Shown one piece after another: positions 11,231-21,963 of a DNA stretch of 64,000 nt (its first letter is position 1; each line of letters starts with the position of its first letter). Below the pieces are notes generated by a model. The model was not told the DNA's origin and made no database searches. It saw nothing but the letters and a program-made list of their open reading frames with translations. Location: NCBI GenBank assembly GCA_032871835.1, contig CM065299.1, forward strand, positions 96,362,652 through 96,426,651, given 5' to 3'. The translations under genes and the position numbers were made by a program. This DNA comes from Dipteronia dyeriana. Taxonomy: Eukaryota > Streptophyta > Magnoliopsida > Sapindales > Sapindaceae.

Positions 11231-13084
11231 AATAAGAATGAATTCAACTTGCATTTAGGCAATGGAGCGTTGATGTCTACTAGTGTAGTGGGAGATATTA
11301 GAATCAATTTTGATTCTTATAGGCATTTGGTTTTAATAAACGTTTATTATGTACCACAATACAAGAGGAATTTAATTTCGGTCTCTTGTCTAAATAAATT
11401 TGGATATTCGATTACTTTTAATAAAGGTTTTATTATTAGTACGAATAATAAATTTGTTTGCAAAGGTACATTGGAAAACGGTTTATTCTATTTGTATAGA
11501 AATATCTCTCACTTGTTAGACACAGAATCAACGGAACCTAATCATAAAAGAGTAAAATTATCAAAAGATGAAACATACCTATGACATTTGCGCTTCGGTC
11601 ATATCATCCTTAGTAGGATTAAAAGATTGGTATGTGACGGACCTCTAAGTGACTTAAAGGTTGATGATCTACCAACTTGTGAATCTTGTTTAGAAGGTAA
11701 AATGATCAAAAGGTCGTTTACGACCAAAGGCGCAAGAGCCATCGAATGTTTAGGATTGATACACACTGATGTGTGTGGACCTATGAGCATTCAAGCTAGA
11801 GGTGGATATGAGAACTTCATCACTTTCACGGATGATCACTCAAGATTTGGCTATGTGTATCTCATGAAACATAAGTCGGATGTTTTTGATATGTTCAAAG
11901 CATTTAAAGCTGAAATAGAAAATCAGCTTGAGAAACGCATAAAAAATCTTGAGATCTGATCATGGTGGAGAATATTTACCTGGTGAGTTTCAGCAATATC
12001 TTTTTTATAATGGAATAATTTCTCAGTTTTCTGCACCAGGCACACCTCAACAAAATGGAATGGCAGAAAGAAGAAATAGAATTCTTTTGGATATGGTTAG
12101 GTCTATGTTGAGTTATTCAACGCTCCCTAGTTCTTTTTGGGGATATGCTTTACAAACTGCCACGTATATTCTAAACGATGTACCATCTAAGTCGGTTCCT
12201 AAAACATTGCATGAGTTGTGGACTGGGCGAAAGCCTAGTTCACAACACTTAAGGATATTTGGATGTCCTGCGCACGTGTTAAAAGGAAAGACATATAAGA
12301 TGGAGTCCCGTTCAGAAACATATGTGTAGGGTATCCAAAAGGAACAAAATGATATTATTTTTATAGTCCTTCAGATCTTAAAGTATATGTTTCGACAAAT
12401 GCCAAATTTCTAGAAGAGGACTATATGAATAATTTTGTGCCTAAAAGTAGAATTGTCCTAAATGAGCTTTTAGGAGATACAATTCCACAAGAGGTTTCGC
12501 AACCAAGCCCAATTGTAAATTTCGTACCAACACAATATCAACAATCTACCATACCTAGTCATAGTGGGAGGGTTGTTAGACAACCCGAAAGATACATCGG
12601 TCTAGGAGAATCTGTAGAGAATTTTCCAGACGATGATGATCCCTATACGTACAAGGAAGCAAGGGAAGATGTTGATTGTCGCCATTGGCAAAAGGTAATG
12701 CAATCTGAAATTGAATCTATGTTCAAAAACAAAGTCTGGTCTCTTGTAGACTTGCCTAAAGGGATAAAACCCATCGGGTGCAAGTGGGTATACAAGAGGA
12801 AAAGAGGAATGGATGGAAAGGTGGAAACCTTTAAGGCTAGATTGGTAGCTAAAGGTTATACACAGAATGAAGGTATCGATTATGAAGAAACCTTCTCTTC
12901 TATGGCCATGCTTAAATCCATTAGGATACTCTTATCCATTACGGCATCTCTAGACTTAGAGATTTGGTAAATGGACGTCAAGACAACTTTTCTTAATGGA
13001 AGTCTTGACGAAAGCATCTATATGATGCAACCAGAAGGATTCATTGAAAAGGGCCAAGAGGAAAGGGTATGCAAGTTGCAAAGA
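11231..13084 (+). pseudogene. copia-B pol: integrase and truncated RT
   Basis: The protease core is missing. Readable parts in order: the LGNGALMST protease tail and pre-integrase domain (11249-11584); an HHCC zinc domain with HLRFGH and the CESC pair (11584-11700); the integrase core with IHTDVCGP (first Asp), TDDHSRFGYVY (second Asp) and [10 protein letters not shown] (Glu) (11755-12100); the integrase C-terminus (to 12330); and RT from 12650 with IGCKWVYKRK and LVAKGYTQNEG, ending soon after MDVKTTFLNGSLDESIYM at 12971-13030. Stops fall at 11582, 11958, 12327 and 12968. The RT active site (YVDD) is absent because the sequence changes to gypsy gag at about 13084. Confidence 0.85.
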
Positions 13085-13760
13085 TTCATTGAAAGGGACC
13101 GAGAAAGAAACCCTCGCCAACTTCAGAAGAAACCTGTGGGTGGGAAACCTTATCCAATCTTTCTCTAAAATACCTCCAGAAACTTACCAAGAAGCCTATG
13201 ATCGGGCTCTGGAGTAGATTGAGGTCGACGAACAGCTTAAGGTCAAGATGGAACACGACAACATGAGAGCCTTAAAGTGATATAAGAAGGAAGCTCCCAC
13301 ACCCGAGCAATCTCAGAAAAGCCAGAATAAACCCCCTAATAAAACAACATACCGCTTCCTCCTTCCTCAACCCAAATCGGAAAGGTATCCAGATAAACGA
13401 ACTCCTCATCAAGCTTCACCACCTCCTAGGACAGTGGCCCCTATAGCTAGCGATGAGAGGGGGTACGACCATTACACTCCCTTAAATGCATCCCAAGCAA
13501 CAGTCTACCTCGCCATTTGGGACAAGGGTTTGTTACAGAATCCCGTTCCATGAAAGCCCCGATCGATAAGAGAAATCGCTATAAATATTGTAACTTTCAC
13601 GAGGACGTGGGACACAACACTTCAGAATTCTACAACCTGTAGAACCAGATTGAAGCTTTGATAAGATGAGGATGTCTGGTGGAATTCCTACAGCAAGTCA
13701 AGGAAAACATTCAGACTAGAAGAGAGGTGTAAGCTAAGATTTGAGAACATGTCGAGAAAA
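13085..13760 (+). pseudogene. gypsy gag, C-terminal part
   Basis: Starts mid-protein with a segment like RFIERDRE. It continues through a proline- and charged-rich linker with several stops (13166, 13278 and others) to a Tat-type zinc knuckle at 13589-13630: C-N-F-H, then H in DVGHNT, but the last Cys is replaced by Phe (SEFYNL). The 'NQIEALI...LVEFLQ' tail after the knuckle is typical of the group. The gag function is lost. Confidence 0.75.
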
Positions 13761-13779
13761 GAAAGGGGAGACAAGCGGA

Positions 13780-14440
13780 CTTGATGCAACAGATTCAAAT
13801 AATACATACCATCAGCGGGGAGCCTACTATGGCCGGCACCTCCAACAGTTCCAGGAAAAACCATACGAGGAAAGTCCTTCGTACGGACGAAGAGCAGGAT
13901 ATCTTTAAGGTCGACCAGAGACCGACCAGCCATTCCCAGCTGTCACAGATCATTTTCACTAAAGCAGATGTCTATAACACCGTACAGCCTCATGATGACC
14001 CTATGGTGATCACAGTACATATTGCAAACTGCATGGTTCACCGTGTGCTCATCGACACAGGTAGCAGCGTTGACGTCCTATTTAAATATACCTTGGAAAA
14101 GTTAAACTTGAAACAATAGTGATACAATAGATGCACTACACCTTTATATGGGTTCACTGGGGACTCAATCGTACCCGTGGGATTAAAAATCCTACCAATG
14201 ACCATTGGAGCCACACCTCTCCAGCAGAATATCATGACCGACTTCGTGGTGGTGGATACCCTATCGGCCTACAATGCAATATTAGGGAGGCCATTTCTAT
14301 CATCCTTGAAAGGGGTCCTTTCTATTTACCACAACGTCCTGAAGTTCCCAGTAGGAGACAAGGTGGGGGAGGTTTCTGGGTGATCATCAAGCAGCCAGGA
14401 GATGCTACGGAATATCGGCCAACCCAGCTGCCTTAGCAAA
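13780..14440 (+). pseudogene. gypsy retropepsin-like protease
   Basis: The frame 13781-14119 ends in a protease N-terminus with the aspartic motif VLIDTGSSVDVLF at about 14045-14083. A stop at 14119 and a frame change follow. The flap and second part continue at 14177-14383 (LKILPMTIGAT and YNAILGRPFLSSLKGVLS segments, the latter the usual 'ILGRPFL' motif). The active Asp-Thr-Gly is intact but the chain is broken. Confidence 0.8.
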
Positions 14441-14585
14441 ATAACTCGCCCAGGTGACAACGATCCAAGGCAGGGCAACCCCCACACTAAGCCTCGGATA
14501 TGTAGGGTCCACTGATCACCCTGAAAATGACCTCATAATACCCGACATGGAGGAACAAAGAAGGGAATGAGCCAACAGCCATCCA

Positions 14586-15546
14586 GTGAATAAGTTAGAA
14601 GAGATTTCTGTCCAAATAGGCGATCCCGTGAAGATCGTCAAAATCGGAGCCACCCTTAAGCCAGGAATGAAACAAGGTTTGATCAGGCTCCTTATAGAGT
14701 TCAACAACATTTTTACTTGGAGTCATGCTGAGATACCGTGGATCCCGATGACATTAGCTGCTCATCGATTAGCAGTGGATCCGATCTTTAAGCCCATCAA
14801 ACAAAAGAGGTGCCACTTCAACACCAAAAGAAATGTTACGGTTTAGGAAGAGGTGGACAAACTATCTCGGGCGGGCTTCATTCGAGAAGCACGTTATCCC
14901 GAGTGGATTGCTAACGTTGTCATGGTTACAAAGGCAAATGGAAAGTGGCGCATATGTGTAGATTACACCGACCTCAACCGAGCATGCCCAAAGAACAGCT
15001 TCCATCTACCAAAAATTGATCAGCCGGCGCATGGATGCATTTTCAGGGTAAAATCAGATTATGATGCACCCCGCAGACCAAGAAAATACTAGTTTCATCA
15101 TAGCACAAGGTTTGTACTGCTACAAGGTGATGCTTTCCGGGCTCAAAAACGCTAAAGCTACTTACCAGCAGTTAGTAAATCGGTTGTTCAAGCCCGAAAT
15201 CAGAAAGTCAAAAGAGGCGTACATCGATGACATGATCACTAAATCTTCAACCTCAGAAGGCCACCTGGATGACCTTCGTAGAACCTTCATGATCCTAAGG
15301 GAGAACCATATGAGGTTAAACCCTTCCAAATGCGCCTTTTGGGTAACTGCGGGAAAGTTTCTGGGCTTCATGGTCCATGAGAGAGGCATAGAAGCTAACC
15401 CGGAAAAGATCATGGCTATCCTGGATCTAGAATCCCCCACATCTCTTAAACAGGTTCAACCTTTGACAGGACAGGTAGCAGCGCTCAATAGGTTCATCTC
15501 TCGGTCTACCGATAAGTGTCTACCATTCTTCAAAGCTATCAAGTAG
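14586..15546 (+). pseudogene. gypsy reverse transcriptase
   Basis: Fragments in order: a pre-RT segment (14586-14846), FIREARYPEWIANVVMV and WRICVDYTDLNRACPKNSF (14853-15030), a damaged stretch at 15030-15090, then 15061-15546 with the fingers-palm part, the catalytic YIDDMI at 15220-15237, and the thumb with FLGFMVHERGIEANPEK. Two catalytic Asp of YIDD are intact. Stops and a frame change at 14846 and 15060-15090 make it inactive. Confidence 0.88.
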
Positions 15547-15549
15547 GGA

Positions 15550-16010
15550 AGAAACATGAAATGGGATCAGGAGAGCGAACAAGCTTTTTAAGCTTTGAAA
15601 AAATACCTATCAAGCTCTCAACTGCCGGTCAAGCCAAATCCTGGAGAAGAGCTCCAAATGTACTTGGCCGTTTCAAAAACCGCCGTGAGCGGGGTATTGG
15701 TCAAGGAATAAGGGGATATGGTTCAGTGACCTATTTACTATGTGAGTCACGCTCTAACCAAGCCCGAAAAGAACTATACTCTATTGAAAAAGCTCGCTTA
15801 CGCTTTAGTGACCTCGGCAAGGAAACTTCATCTCTACTTCCATGCTCATTCAATAGCAGTGGTGACGGACCAACCCCTCCGTCAGTTCTTACAAAGGCCG
15901 GATGTTTCCGGAAGGCTGGTTATATGGGCCCTAGAGCTTACCCAATTTAATTTAAAGTATAAGCCTAGGACCGTGATAAAAGCTCAGGCACTAGCAGACT
16001 TTGTAGCAGA
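15550..16010 (+). pseudogene. gypsy RNase H
   Basis: After a stop at 15544 the chain reads in two frames through a VSGVLV region with stops. From 15742 it is open: SHALTKPEKNYTLLKKLAYAL, LHLYFHAHSIAVVTDQPLRQFL and LVIWALELTQFNLKYKPRT. This is the RT-attached RNase H, followed directly by the linker to the second RNase H (ALADFVAEL). Confidence 0.8.
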
Positions 16011-16080
16011 GCTCTCGATACCTTCAGGCCAGGCAACCCCCACGGTAACAGATGTAACACTTGAGAGGATTCCAGAATCT

Positions 16081-16500
16081 GAAAAATGGCCGCAAGTCTG
16101 CCAGTCGTGGACCCTCTACACTGATGGAGCTTTCGGGAAAATTAGGGGAGGAGCGGGCATAGTCCTCATCAACCCAGAAGGAACTGAGTGTTGCCAGTGT
16201 TTCAGGTTTGAATTTAAAGTTACAAACAATAAGGCGGAGTACGAAGCCTTCCTAGCTGGAATAAAGGCAGCCATAGAACTCGGGGTTGATTACCTGAATG
16301 TCAAGAGAGACTATTCACTCGTGGTCAACCAAGTCTCTGGAGATTATCAGGCAAAAGGGGATAATATGATCGCTTATCTGAAATTGGTTCAACAACTCAA
16401 GAGCAGATTTAAGGGATTCAGAATCGAGCAGATACCTCGACAGCTAAATCATTGGGCTGATGTCCTTGCCAAGATAGCTGCATATGGTGGCCAGACCTTA
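16081..16500 (+). pseudogene. Second, archaeal-type RNase H (Tat signature)
   Basis: Open within the 406-codon frame 15742-16962. It starts WTLYTDGAFGKIRGGAGIVL (first Asp), then KVTNNKAEYEAFLAGIKAA (Glu), a changed third position (VKRDYSLVVNQV, where SDS is usual) and NHWADVLAKIAA (last Asp). A second RNase H of this type after the RT-linked one is diagnostic of Tat-lineage gypsy elements. The third carboxylate neighbourhood is altered, so activity is doubtful. Confidence 0.85.
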
Positions 16501-16559
16501 CCTCACGGAGTCCCTCTTCAAGTAATCCCCCTACCTAGCATTATGACAGGTGAGGAAGC

Positions 16560-17820
16560 TTATACCTTGGACCGACAGCCATGCTGGATGGATCTAATAG
16601 TGGAGTATCTACAGGATGGAAAACTCCCCGGGGATCCAGACCAAGTTAGGAGAGTCAAAAGGCTCTCGGTCCGGTATTGTATGGTGGATGGACATTTATA
16701 CCAAAGGGGAAAATCCCTTCCCCTGCTCCGACGTCTACACTCTGAAGACGCCAAGTGGATTTTGAAAGAGGTTCATTCTGGGGAATGCGGGAACCATATT
16801 GGTGGGGAGGCTTTGGCATATAAGGTTCTCCGCATGGGGTATTATTGGTCGACCATCCATCAAGATGCGAAGAAATTGGTGCAAGCCTGCGTGGCATGCC
16901 AGAAGACCGTAAACTTGAGTCACCTCCCTCCGGAGCGGTTGTCGTCCCTTAGCTCGCTATAGCCCTTTGCTATGTGGGGAGTCGACTTAATTGGACTGCT
17001 TCCTATAGTTCTGGGTCAAGTCAAGCATGCTATCGTAGCAATTGACTATTTCACAAGATAGGTCGAAACCGGACCGCTCTCCCATATATCAGAAGAAAAC
17101 ACAACAAGGTTCATCAAGACTAATGTAGTTTACAGGTTCGAAACCCCCCTTGCTATTATAGCCGACCTCGAAAAACAGTTCGATAATAGCCGATTTAGAG
17201 ATTTTTATGAAGGCCTAGGAATCAACCTTCGATTTGCTTCGGTAGCCCACCCTCAGACCAATGGTCTGGTGGAATCCACAAACAAAACCATTAAGAAGTT
17301 GCTGAAGAAAAAGCTACAGCAGAAGAAAAGCAGACGGATGGAAGAGCTTCCCGAGGTTCTTTGGGCTTACTGCACTATAAAGAGAATAGCTACTGGGGAA
17401 ACGCCCTACTCGCTAGCCTTCGGGGTTGAAGCAGTCCTACCTATCGAGCACAAATTGACCTCCTTTAGAGTCCAACATTTCGAACCAGGGAGCAATGAAA
17501 GTAAGCTCCGAGGTAGCTAGGACCTCCTGGAAGAGAAACAAGATCGAATAGCCAAGAAGGTAGCGATCTACCAAAACAGGATTGCCAGGTACTTCAATAG
17601 GAAGATTAAAGCCCAAAATTTCAAAGAAGGGGACCTAGTTCTCAGAAAAGTAACATTGAATACCAGGAAGAGGTCAGACAGGGTCTTGGGGCCCAACTGG
17701 GAAGAACCATACCTAATAAAGATGGTGATCCGTAATGGGGCATACAAGCTTGAGGATATGAATGGCTGACTCATCGATCATACTTGGAATGTAGATCACC
17801 TAAGAAAATTCCACCCTTGA
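16560..17820 (+). pseudogene. gypsy integrase
   Basis: The HHCC zinc domain is at 16770-16910 (HSGECGNH ... CVACQK). A stop at 16960 separates it from the core: WGVDLIGLLP (first Asp), a second Asp in IIADLEKQFDN where DNG is usual, and NGLVESTNKTIKK (Glu). C-terminal segments follow at 17268-17520 and to the stop at 17818-17820 (LGPNWEEPYLI, NVDHLRKFHP). In-frame stops at 17060, 17518 and 17767 break it. No chromodomain was seen, as expected for this lineage. Confidence 0.87.
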
Positions 17821-17984
17821 AAAGGGGACTCAGGAGCAGGCGGCCTCCGACTAGTTTCTTTTTTTTTCTCCGACAATAATGTACTCCATCATTCATATCA
17901 ATAAAGCCTGTTTTTCTTGTTTACTCCTTCTTCAACTATGTTCCACAATGATTTGGGTCTACATGGAAAAATCGACATTATCAC

Positions 17985-18560
17985 CCCAAGACCAGGGGTA
18001 GGCCGGGGAAGCCCCCTCGCCACTCTTGATGCCTCGGCCGAGCAATACCCCCCTCCATGAAGGGTCTGAGTGTAAGAGCATAGTTTTCATCCAGATCTCA
18101 AGACCAGGAAATAGCTAGATAGCCATCATGATGCAACGGCCGGGCACTACCCCCCTCCAAGAAAGGTCTGAGTGTAAGAGCATAGTTGTCATCCAGATCT
18201 CAAGACTAGGAAATAGCTAGATAGCCCTCATGATGCCTTGGTTGGGCTACCACCCCCAAGAAGGATCTGAGTGTAAGAGCATAGCTGCCATCCAGATCTC
18301 AAGACCAGGAAATAGCTAACCAGCCCTCCTGATGCCTTGGTCGGGCTACGACCCCCAAGAAGGATCTGAGTGTAAGAGCATAGTTGCCATCCAGATCTCG
18401 AAACCAGGAAATAGCTAGATAGCTCTCCTGATGCCTTGGTCGGACTACCACCCCCAAGAAGGATTCGAGTTTGAGAGCGTATAAGCCCTCCCGATCCCAA
18501 GCCTAAGAAGGGGCTAAACATTTCTTTACTTAATGCCTTACTCGGGTTATAACTCCGCAA
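17985..18560 (+). repeat. 3'-UTR minisatellite, 99-102 bp unit, about five copies
   Basis: The word 'gagtgtaagagcatag' recurs at 18068, 18170, 18269 and 18368, with a diverged copy at 18467: spacings 102, 99, 99 and 99. Each unit also carries 'catccagatctcaagaccagg' type text and a 'gatgcctt' block. Tandem repeats at this position are known in Tat/Ogre elements and can seed satellites. Confidence 0.92.
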
Positions 18561-19049
18561 AGAGGCTCGAGGATGGAGGGCTCGATTTAGTTAAACTCTA
18601 AATATTCCAGTTATTTTTGTTTACTATTTTTACTTGATATGTGGTTTCTCACTATAACAGGCCTACGTTCAAACTAGGGGACTACCAACGAAAGACGTTG
18701 AGCTACGAGTCTTTGTAACCAGAAAGCCTAAGCTAGCTGTCTGCTTTCACACTCAAACAGTGTTCTTACTTTGATATTTCCCCTGAGATAAGTCAATTTG
18801 CTGTGAATGTTGGACCTAGAGGGAGATCGAGTAAGTGCATGCAAGTCGGGGTGTGAACTGGATCTAAAGTTGGAATTTATTAATGTACGGGGGAGCCTTT
18901 TCCTCAATAAGGCTACATCAGGCAGGGAGCCCAACCCCTGATTCTGGGCTACAAAAAAGAAAATAAAATAATAAAAGGTCAAACATGGTTAAAGATAGGA
19001 TGCCCACCCCCCTTTCCGGGCATTCAAAATGAATCACAAAATAGAGAAT
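18561..19049. other. Spacer between satellite and antisense gene
   Basis: About 490 bp without a convincing gene. It would include the 3' untranslated part of the antisense gene; an 84-codon minus-strand frame at 18728-18982 is unsupported. Confidence 0.5.
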
Positions 19050-19932
19050 TCAAACTTCTTCATCTTCCTGATGACTTTCTGCCTCATCCTTCTCCATATA
19101 ATGAACCTCGCCCCCTGCTCCCCTCTCTAGTGGTAGCTTATCCTGGTCAGTTGTAACTACCGCCTCCACTACCTCCTCATGGGGATCCGCCTCGGCTGCT
19201 TCGAGGTCAACAGGATCCTCCTCCACGACTTCATTGATCACTGCCATAACTCCAGGCAGTATGGCTGCATCAAGAAGGCTGGCCACTGACTCAGGCATAA
19301 TCCCACCTTCTATTGACTCTACTCCTGAGAGCATTGTGGGGGGATCTCGAGATTTAGTAAGGCCTCCTTCTAGCTTATCGGTTTAGACCCCCCTCGAGGA
19401 TTCGCCAGGACCAGATGCTGGGAGGGTCGAAACAGGAGAAGGCAGATTTGGCACTTCAAACTCGTCCCAGCTTCCTCCCTAGTAGAAGGATCAGCTCCAT
19501 CATTTAAAGGGTGATGCTGGAGAGATCAAATGGGGAAGGAAAGGCCTCTGCAACCTGATAGGAGGCATAGAAATACCTCTCATTAAAAGAGGCTTCCACC
19601 TCGGTCTGAAGCTTGGTAACTTGGGCCTGTAGAGTTTGGTTCTTGACATCCAGTGCTCGTGCCTCTCCCTTCAAGTCATCCAGCTGGATGGCTCATCGCT
19701 TCGACCGGATAGTTTCCTGATCAAAGGCCCACTTCAACCTCTCGTGGTAGCACTATAGCTCAGCGAGTTGTGTTTCCATCCCCTTCTGGCTAGAGGTCAT
19801 CTGTTAGACCAGGGTTTGAGCCCGTGCAAGCAACCCCATAGATCGCTCTACCTCAGCCTTAGCCTCAACCTTAGCTGCCCGGTCATGAAGAGAAGCCACT
19901 TGTTGTCCCATGGCTACTTGAAATTTGAAGGC

Positions 19933-20002
19933 CTACAAAGGGAACCCATGTTAGGAAATGATAAATCAAGCTACTGAATGAGGAACTAAAAGCAACGATT
20001 AC
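19933..20002 (-). other. Predicted intron 2 of the antisense gene (70 bp)
   Basis: Donor GTAATCG at 20002 and acceptor CCCTTTGTAG ending at 19933. Splicing is phase 0 and joins TLLAE to AFKFQVAMG, continuing an uninterrupted coiled-coil frame of about 70 codons; unspliced, the intron carries in-frame stops. Confidence 0.65.
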
Positions 20003-20427
20003 CTCGGCTAGAAGGGTAGACCCTTTGGTAACCATGACGTCCACGGGCATCGAGGTCATCCTAGAAAGCCCGCCACCTGGGCAGGACGCAACAAACTGCT
20101 TCAGGACCTCATCCTGATCTGCTGACCTCGATTGCTGGTGGGGACGAGAGGGGCGATCTCAGGAGTACCAGCCTCGGGCTCCCTGGGAACCTGAACTACC
20201 CGAGAGGCAGCTGGATAAGTGGAAGGATATGATATGACTGGGGAAGCATCATTTAAAGTAGCAGGAACTATTGGTGAGAGGGCAGAGGTGGACATATCAA
20301 CTGCTTGGGATGTTGACCCTCCTCGGTTTAGAGCCTTTGCTGCCCAAGACGCAAGAATAGCCATCTTGGACTTCACCTGGGAAGGTGACAGAGCAGGAAC
20401 GAGCAAGGGTGCTACCCTAATAGTTGA

Positions 20428-20449
20428 CCCCCCCCCCCCCCCCCCCCCC
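20428..20449. repeat. C22 homopolymer inside the antisense gene
   Basis: Poly-G on the coding (minus) strand, encoding a glycine run. The reading frames before and after it differ, so it is the likely site of a slippage frameshift. Confidence 0.85.
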
Positions 20450-20551
20450 TCATCTTTAAAGCAGCCGAGAAAGCTTCCGGGGACGATCTGGAAGGAGGAG
20501 GAGGAGTCCTAGCATGTTGGGCTTCGTGAGAAGCTGGAGCAACAACAAACA

Positions 20552-20638
20552 CTGTTAAGAAAAGGGGTAAGACCATCATAACTAAACTATCAAACAATCC
20601 AAAAAGCGTGATAAAGCCGGATACTTACGAGTAGTAGC
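20552..20638 (-). other. Predicted intron 1 of the antisense gene (87 bp)
   Basis: Minus-strand donor GTAAGTAT at 20638 and acceptor TTTTCTTAACAG ending at 20552. Joining brings DATT in line with the open frame FVVAPASHEAQHAR. Confidence 0.65.
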
Positions 20639-21715
20639 ATCAGAGATCCGCAGGTACTTGTTCACCCTGCGGGGGTTGAAGGGGTTAGTAGTTGGAAACT
20701 TTAAATTAAGATAATTTCTGGCCAGGATGGTCTTCAACACAACCTCAGACTCAGCGGGCAAAGAGTCTCGACCCCATGAGGATTTGTCACTAAAAGCAGT
20801 GGGGACCTCGAGCTCCCTCAGTCTCCCCCCGCCAGTATCCACTCCTCTTTCCATGCGGGGTCTTTCCTTGAAGTCCCGGGGATGATAAAGTTGAATTTGT
20901 TCTTGGCCTTGGCGTAGAATTGACCTCGAGGAACCCCAGCCAGGCTCCCTATCTGGAAAAGGAAAGCGAGCTCCTCTGCCTCGGATTCTCTAGCTACACT
21001 GTTCATCTAGAATTGCTCCCTCCATAGCACGAGGAAGCCGACTAGAAGCCTTCAAAAGCCGGGTGTTAGTTGAAGTGGAGCCAGTTGAAGAGCGTTGAGA
21101 GCCCGTCGAAGGGTAGGATGAAAAGGGAGCCTCACCCCGCTCTAGAAGGCTGCAACATGAATGGGAAGTCCGCCTTTTGGCGGGCTGAAAATGTCATAAT
21201 TTCTGTAGGGGACGGTGAGAGAAACGGTGTCAGGGATGTCATATTTATCCCGAAGACGGCTAATCGACTGAGGTTCAACGGTGGAATCAGGGATGACCCT
21301 GGGTTCGAAAGGAAAGATCGCCGGTAAAAGAAGCTCTGTCACTGTAACCTGAACCTTCCTGATAGCGTCGACTCTCTCCCCAACATCAGAATCCTCATCA
21401 ACTAGGTTTAGAGGGTCGTCGGGCTGGTTCGAGAAGCCAGAGCCAATAGAGACATTCCTGCTAGAATGACGATGCTGGCGGACCTGGGAAGATTCCTCAT
21501 CACTCAAAATTCCTCACACCCGTTTACGAGGAACTAGGTTAAGGCCTCTGATACCTTCAACCAATGCATCAATACTGTCTGAGGAAGTCAACATTAATGG
21601 GTAAGAAGGACTTGAAAGTAAAAGATATAGGGAAATCGACAGGGAAAAGCAGAAAAGAAGAAATCTGAAAAATTGAGATTTGAGAAAGTGTGAAGAAAGT
21701 GATGGTAAGGCTGGG

Positions 21716-21724
21716 TTTAAATAG
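21716..21724 (-). promoter_or_regulatory. Possible TATA box for the antisense gene
   Basis: The minus strand reads CTATTTAAA, about 120 bp before the ATG at 21594, in sequence that is pyrimidine-rich on the minus strand. It is sequence-only support. Confidence 0.4.
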
Positions 21725-21948
21725 AGGATTAAGGGTAATGATGTCGGTGATATCCTCGGGAAGATCACCTGGAGCCGCGGAGGGAGCCGTATTACAGCCG
21801 TCTTTCTTCGAATAAAACACTGTTTCAAATTCAAATATTAGGTAATTAATTAGAAGATTTCGCTCTCATTAATTATTTTTATAACGGAAAACTTTCTCAA
21901 TTAAACAAGGAATCTGACTCCAACCCCAACTCTACCACCGGTGTTTAA

Positions 21949-21963
21949 GTCAGAGGGGACTTC
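21949..21963 (+). other. Polypurine tract of the gypsy element
   Basis: AGAGGGGAC lies directly before the LTR start at 21964. Confidence 0.7.

Larger units (their letters stand above)
6597..13084 (+). mobile_element. Truncated Ty1/copia element (copia-B)
   Basis: The plus-strand element has a 5' LTR, primer-binding site, long untranslated leader, decayed gag and pol through integrase and the start of RT. It stops within RT at about 13084, where gypsy gag sequence begins. No RNase H, polypurine tract or 3' LTR of this family was seen. Lineage is uncertain; the integrase and RT look like an Angela/Tork-type copia. The five bases before the LTR (GTAAT) cannot be compared with a partner because the right end is lost. 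Confidence 0.8.
19050..21594 (-). pseudogene. Antisense gene of the Tat element (gypsy-type transposon protein, PF04195-like)
   Basis: Located between pol and the 3' LTR but on the opposite strand. ATG at 21594 (MLTSSDSIDALVEG). A stop comes after 26 codons, and the frame then continues through 21507-21142 to YDIPDTVSLTVPYRN and SPPKGGLPIHV. Next comes GVRLPFHPTLRRALNAL and LLVGFLVLWRE (21130-21010), the core of the family annotated as 'putative gypsy type transposon' (PF04195), then a WKEEWILAGG segment near 20820. Two GT-AG introns are predicted (20638-20552, 20002-19933). Past them are a proline-rich segment, an alanine/charged coiled coil (19930-19600) and an acidic tail ending at 19050. 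Breaks: stops at about 21514, 21140, 19808 and 19755, and a frame change at the C22 run. Function unknown; such antisense ORFs are known in Tat elements. Confidence 0.72.

Noticed and set aside
17130..17150. tRNA-like 'ggttcgaaacc' word
   Set aside because: It lies within the integrase coding sequence and has no matching A box or cloverleaf.
17985..18560. Possible CRISPR-like array (regular repeats of about 99 bp)
   Set aside because: Repeats are contiguous without unique spacers, in a plant retroelement 3' UTR; it is a minisatellite.
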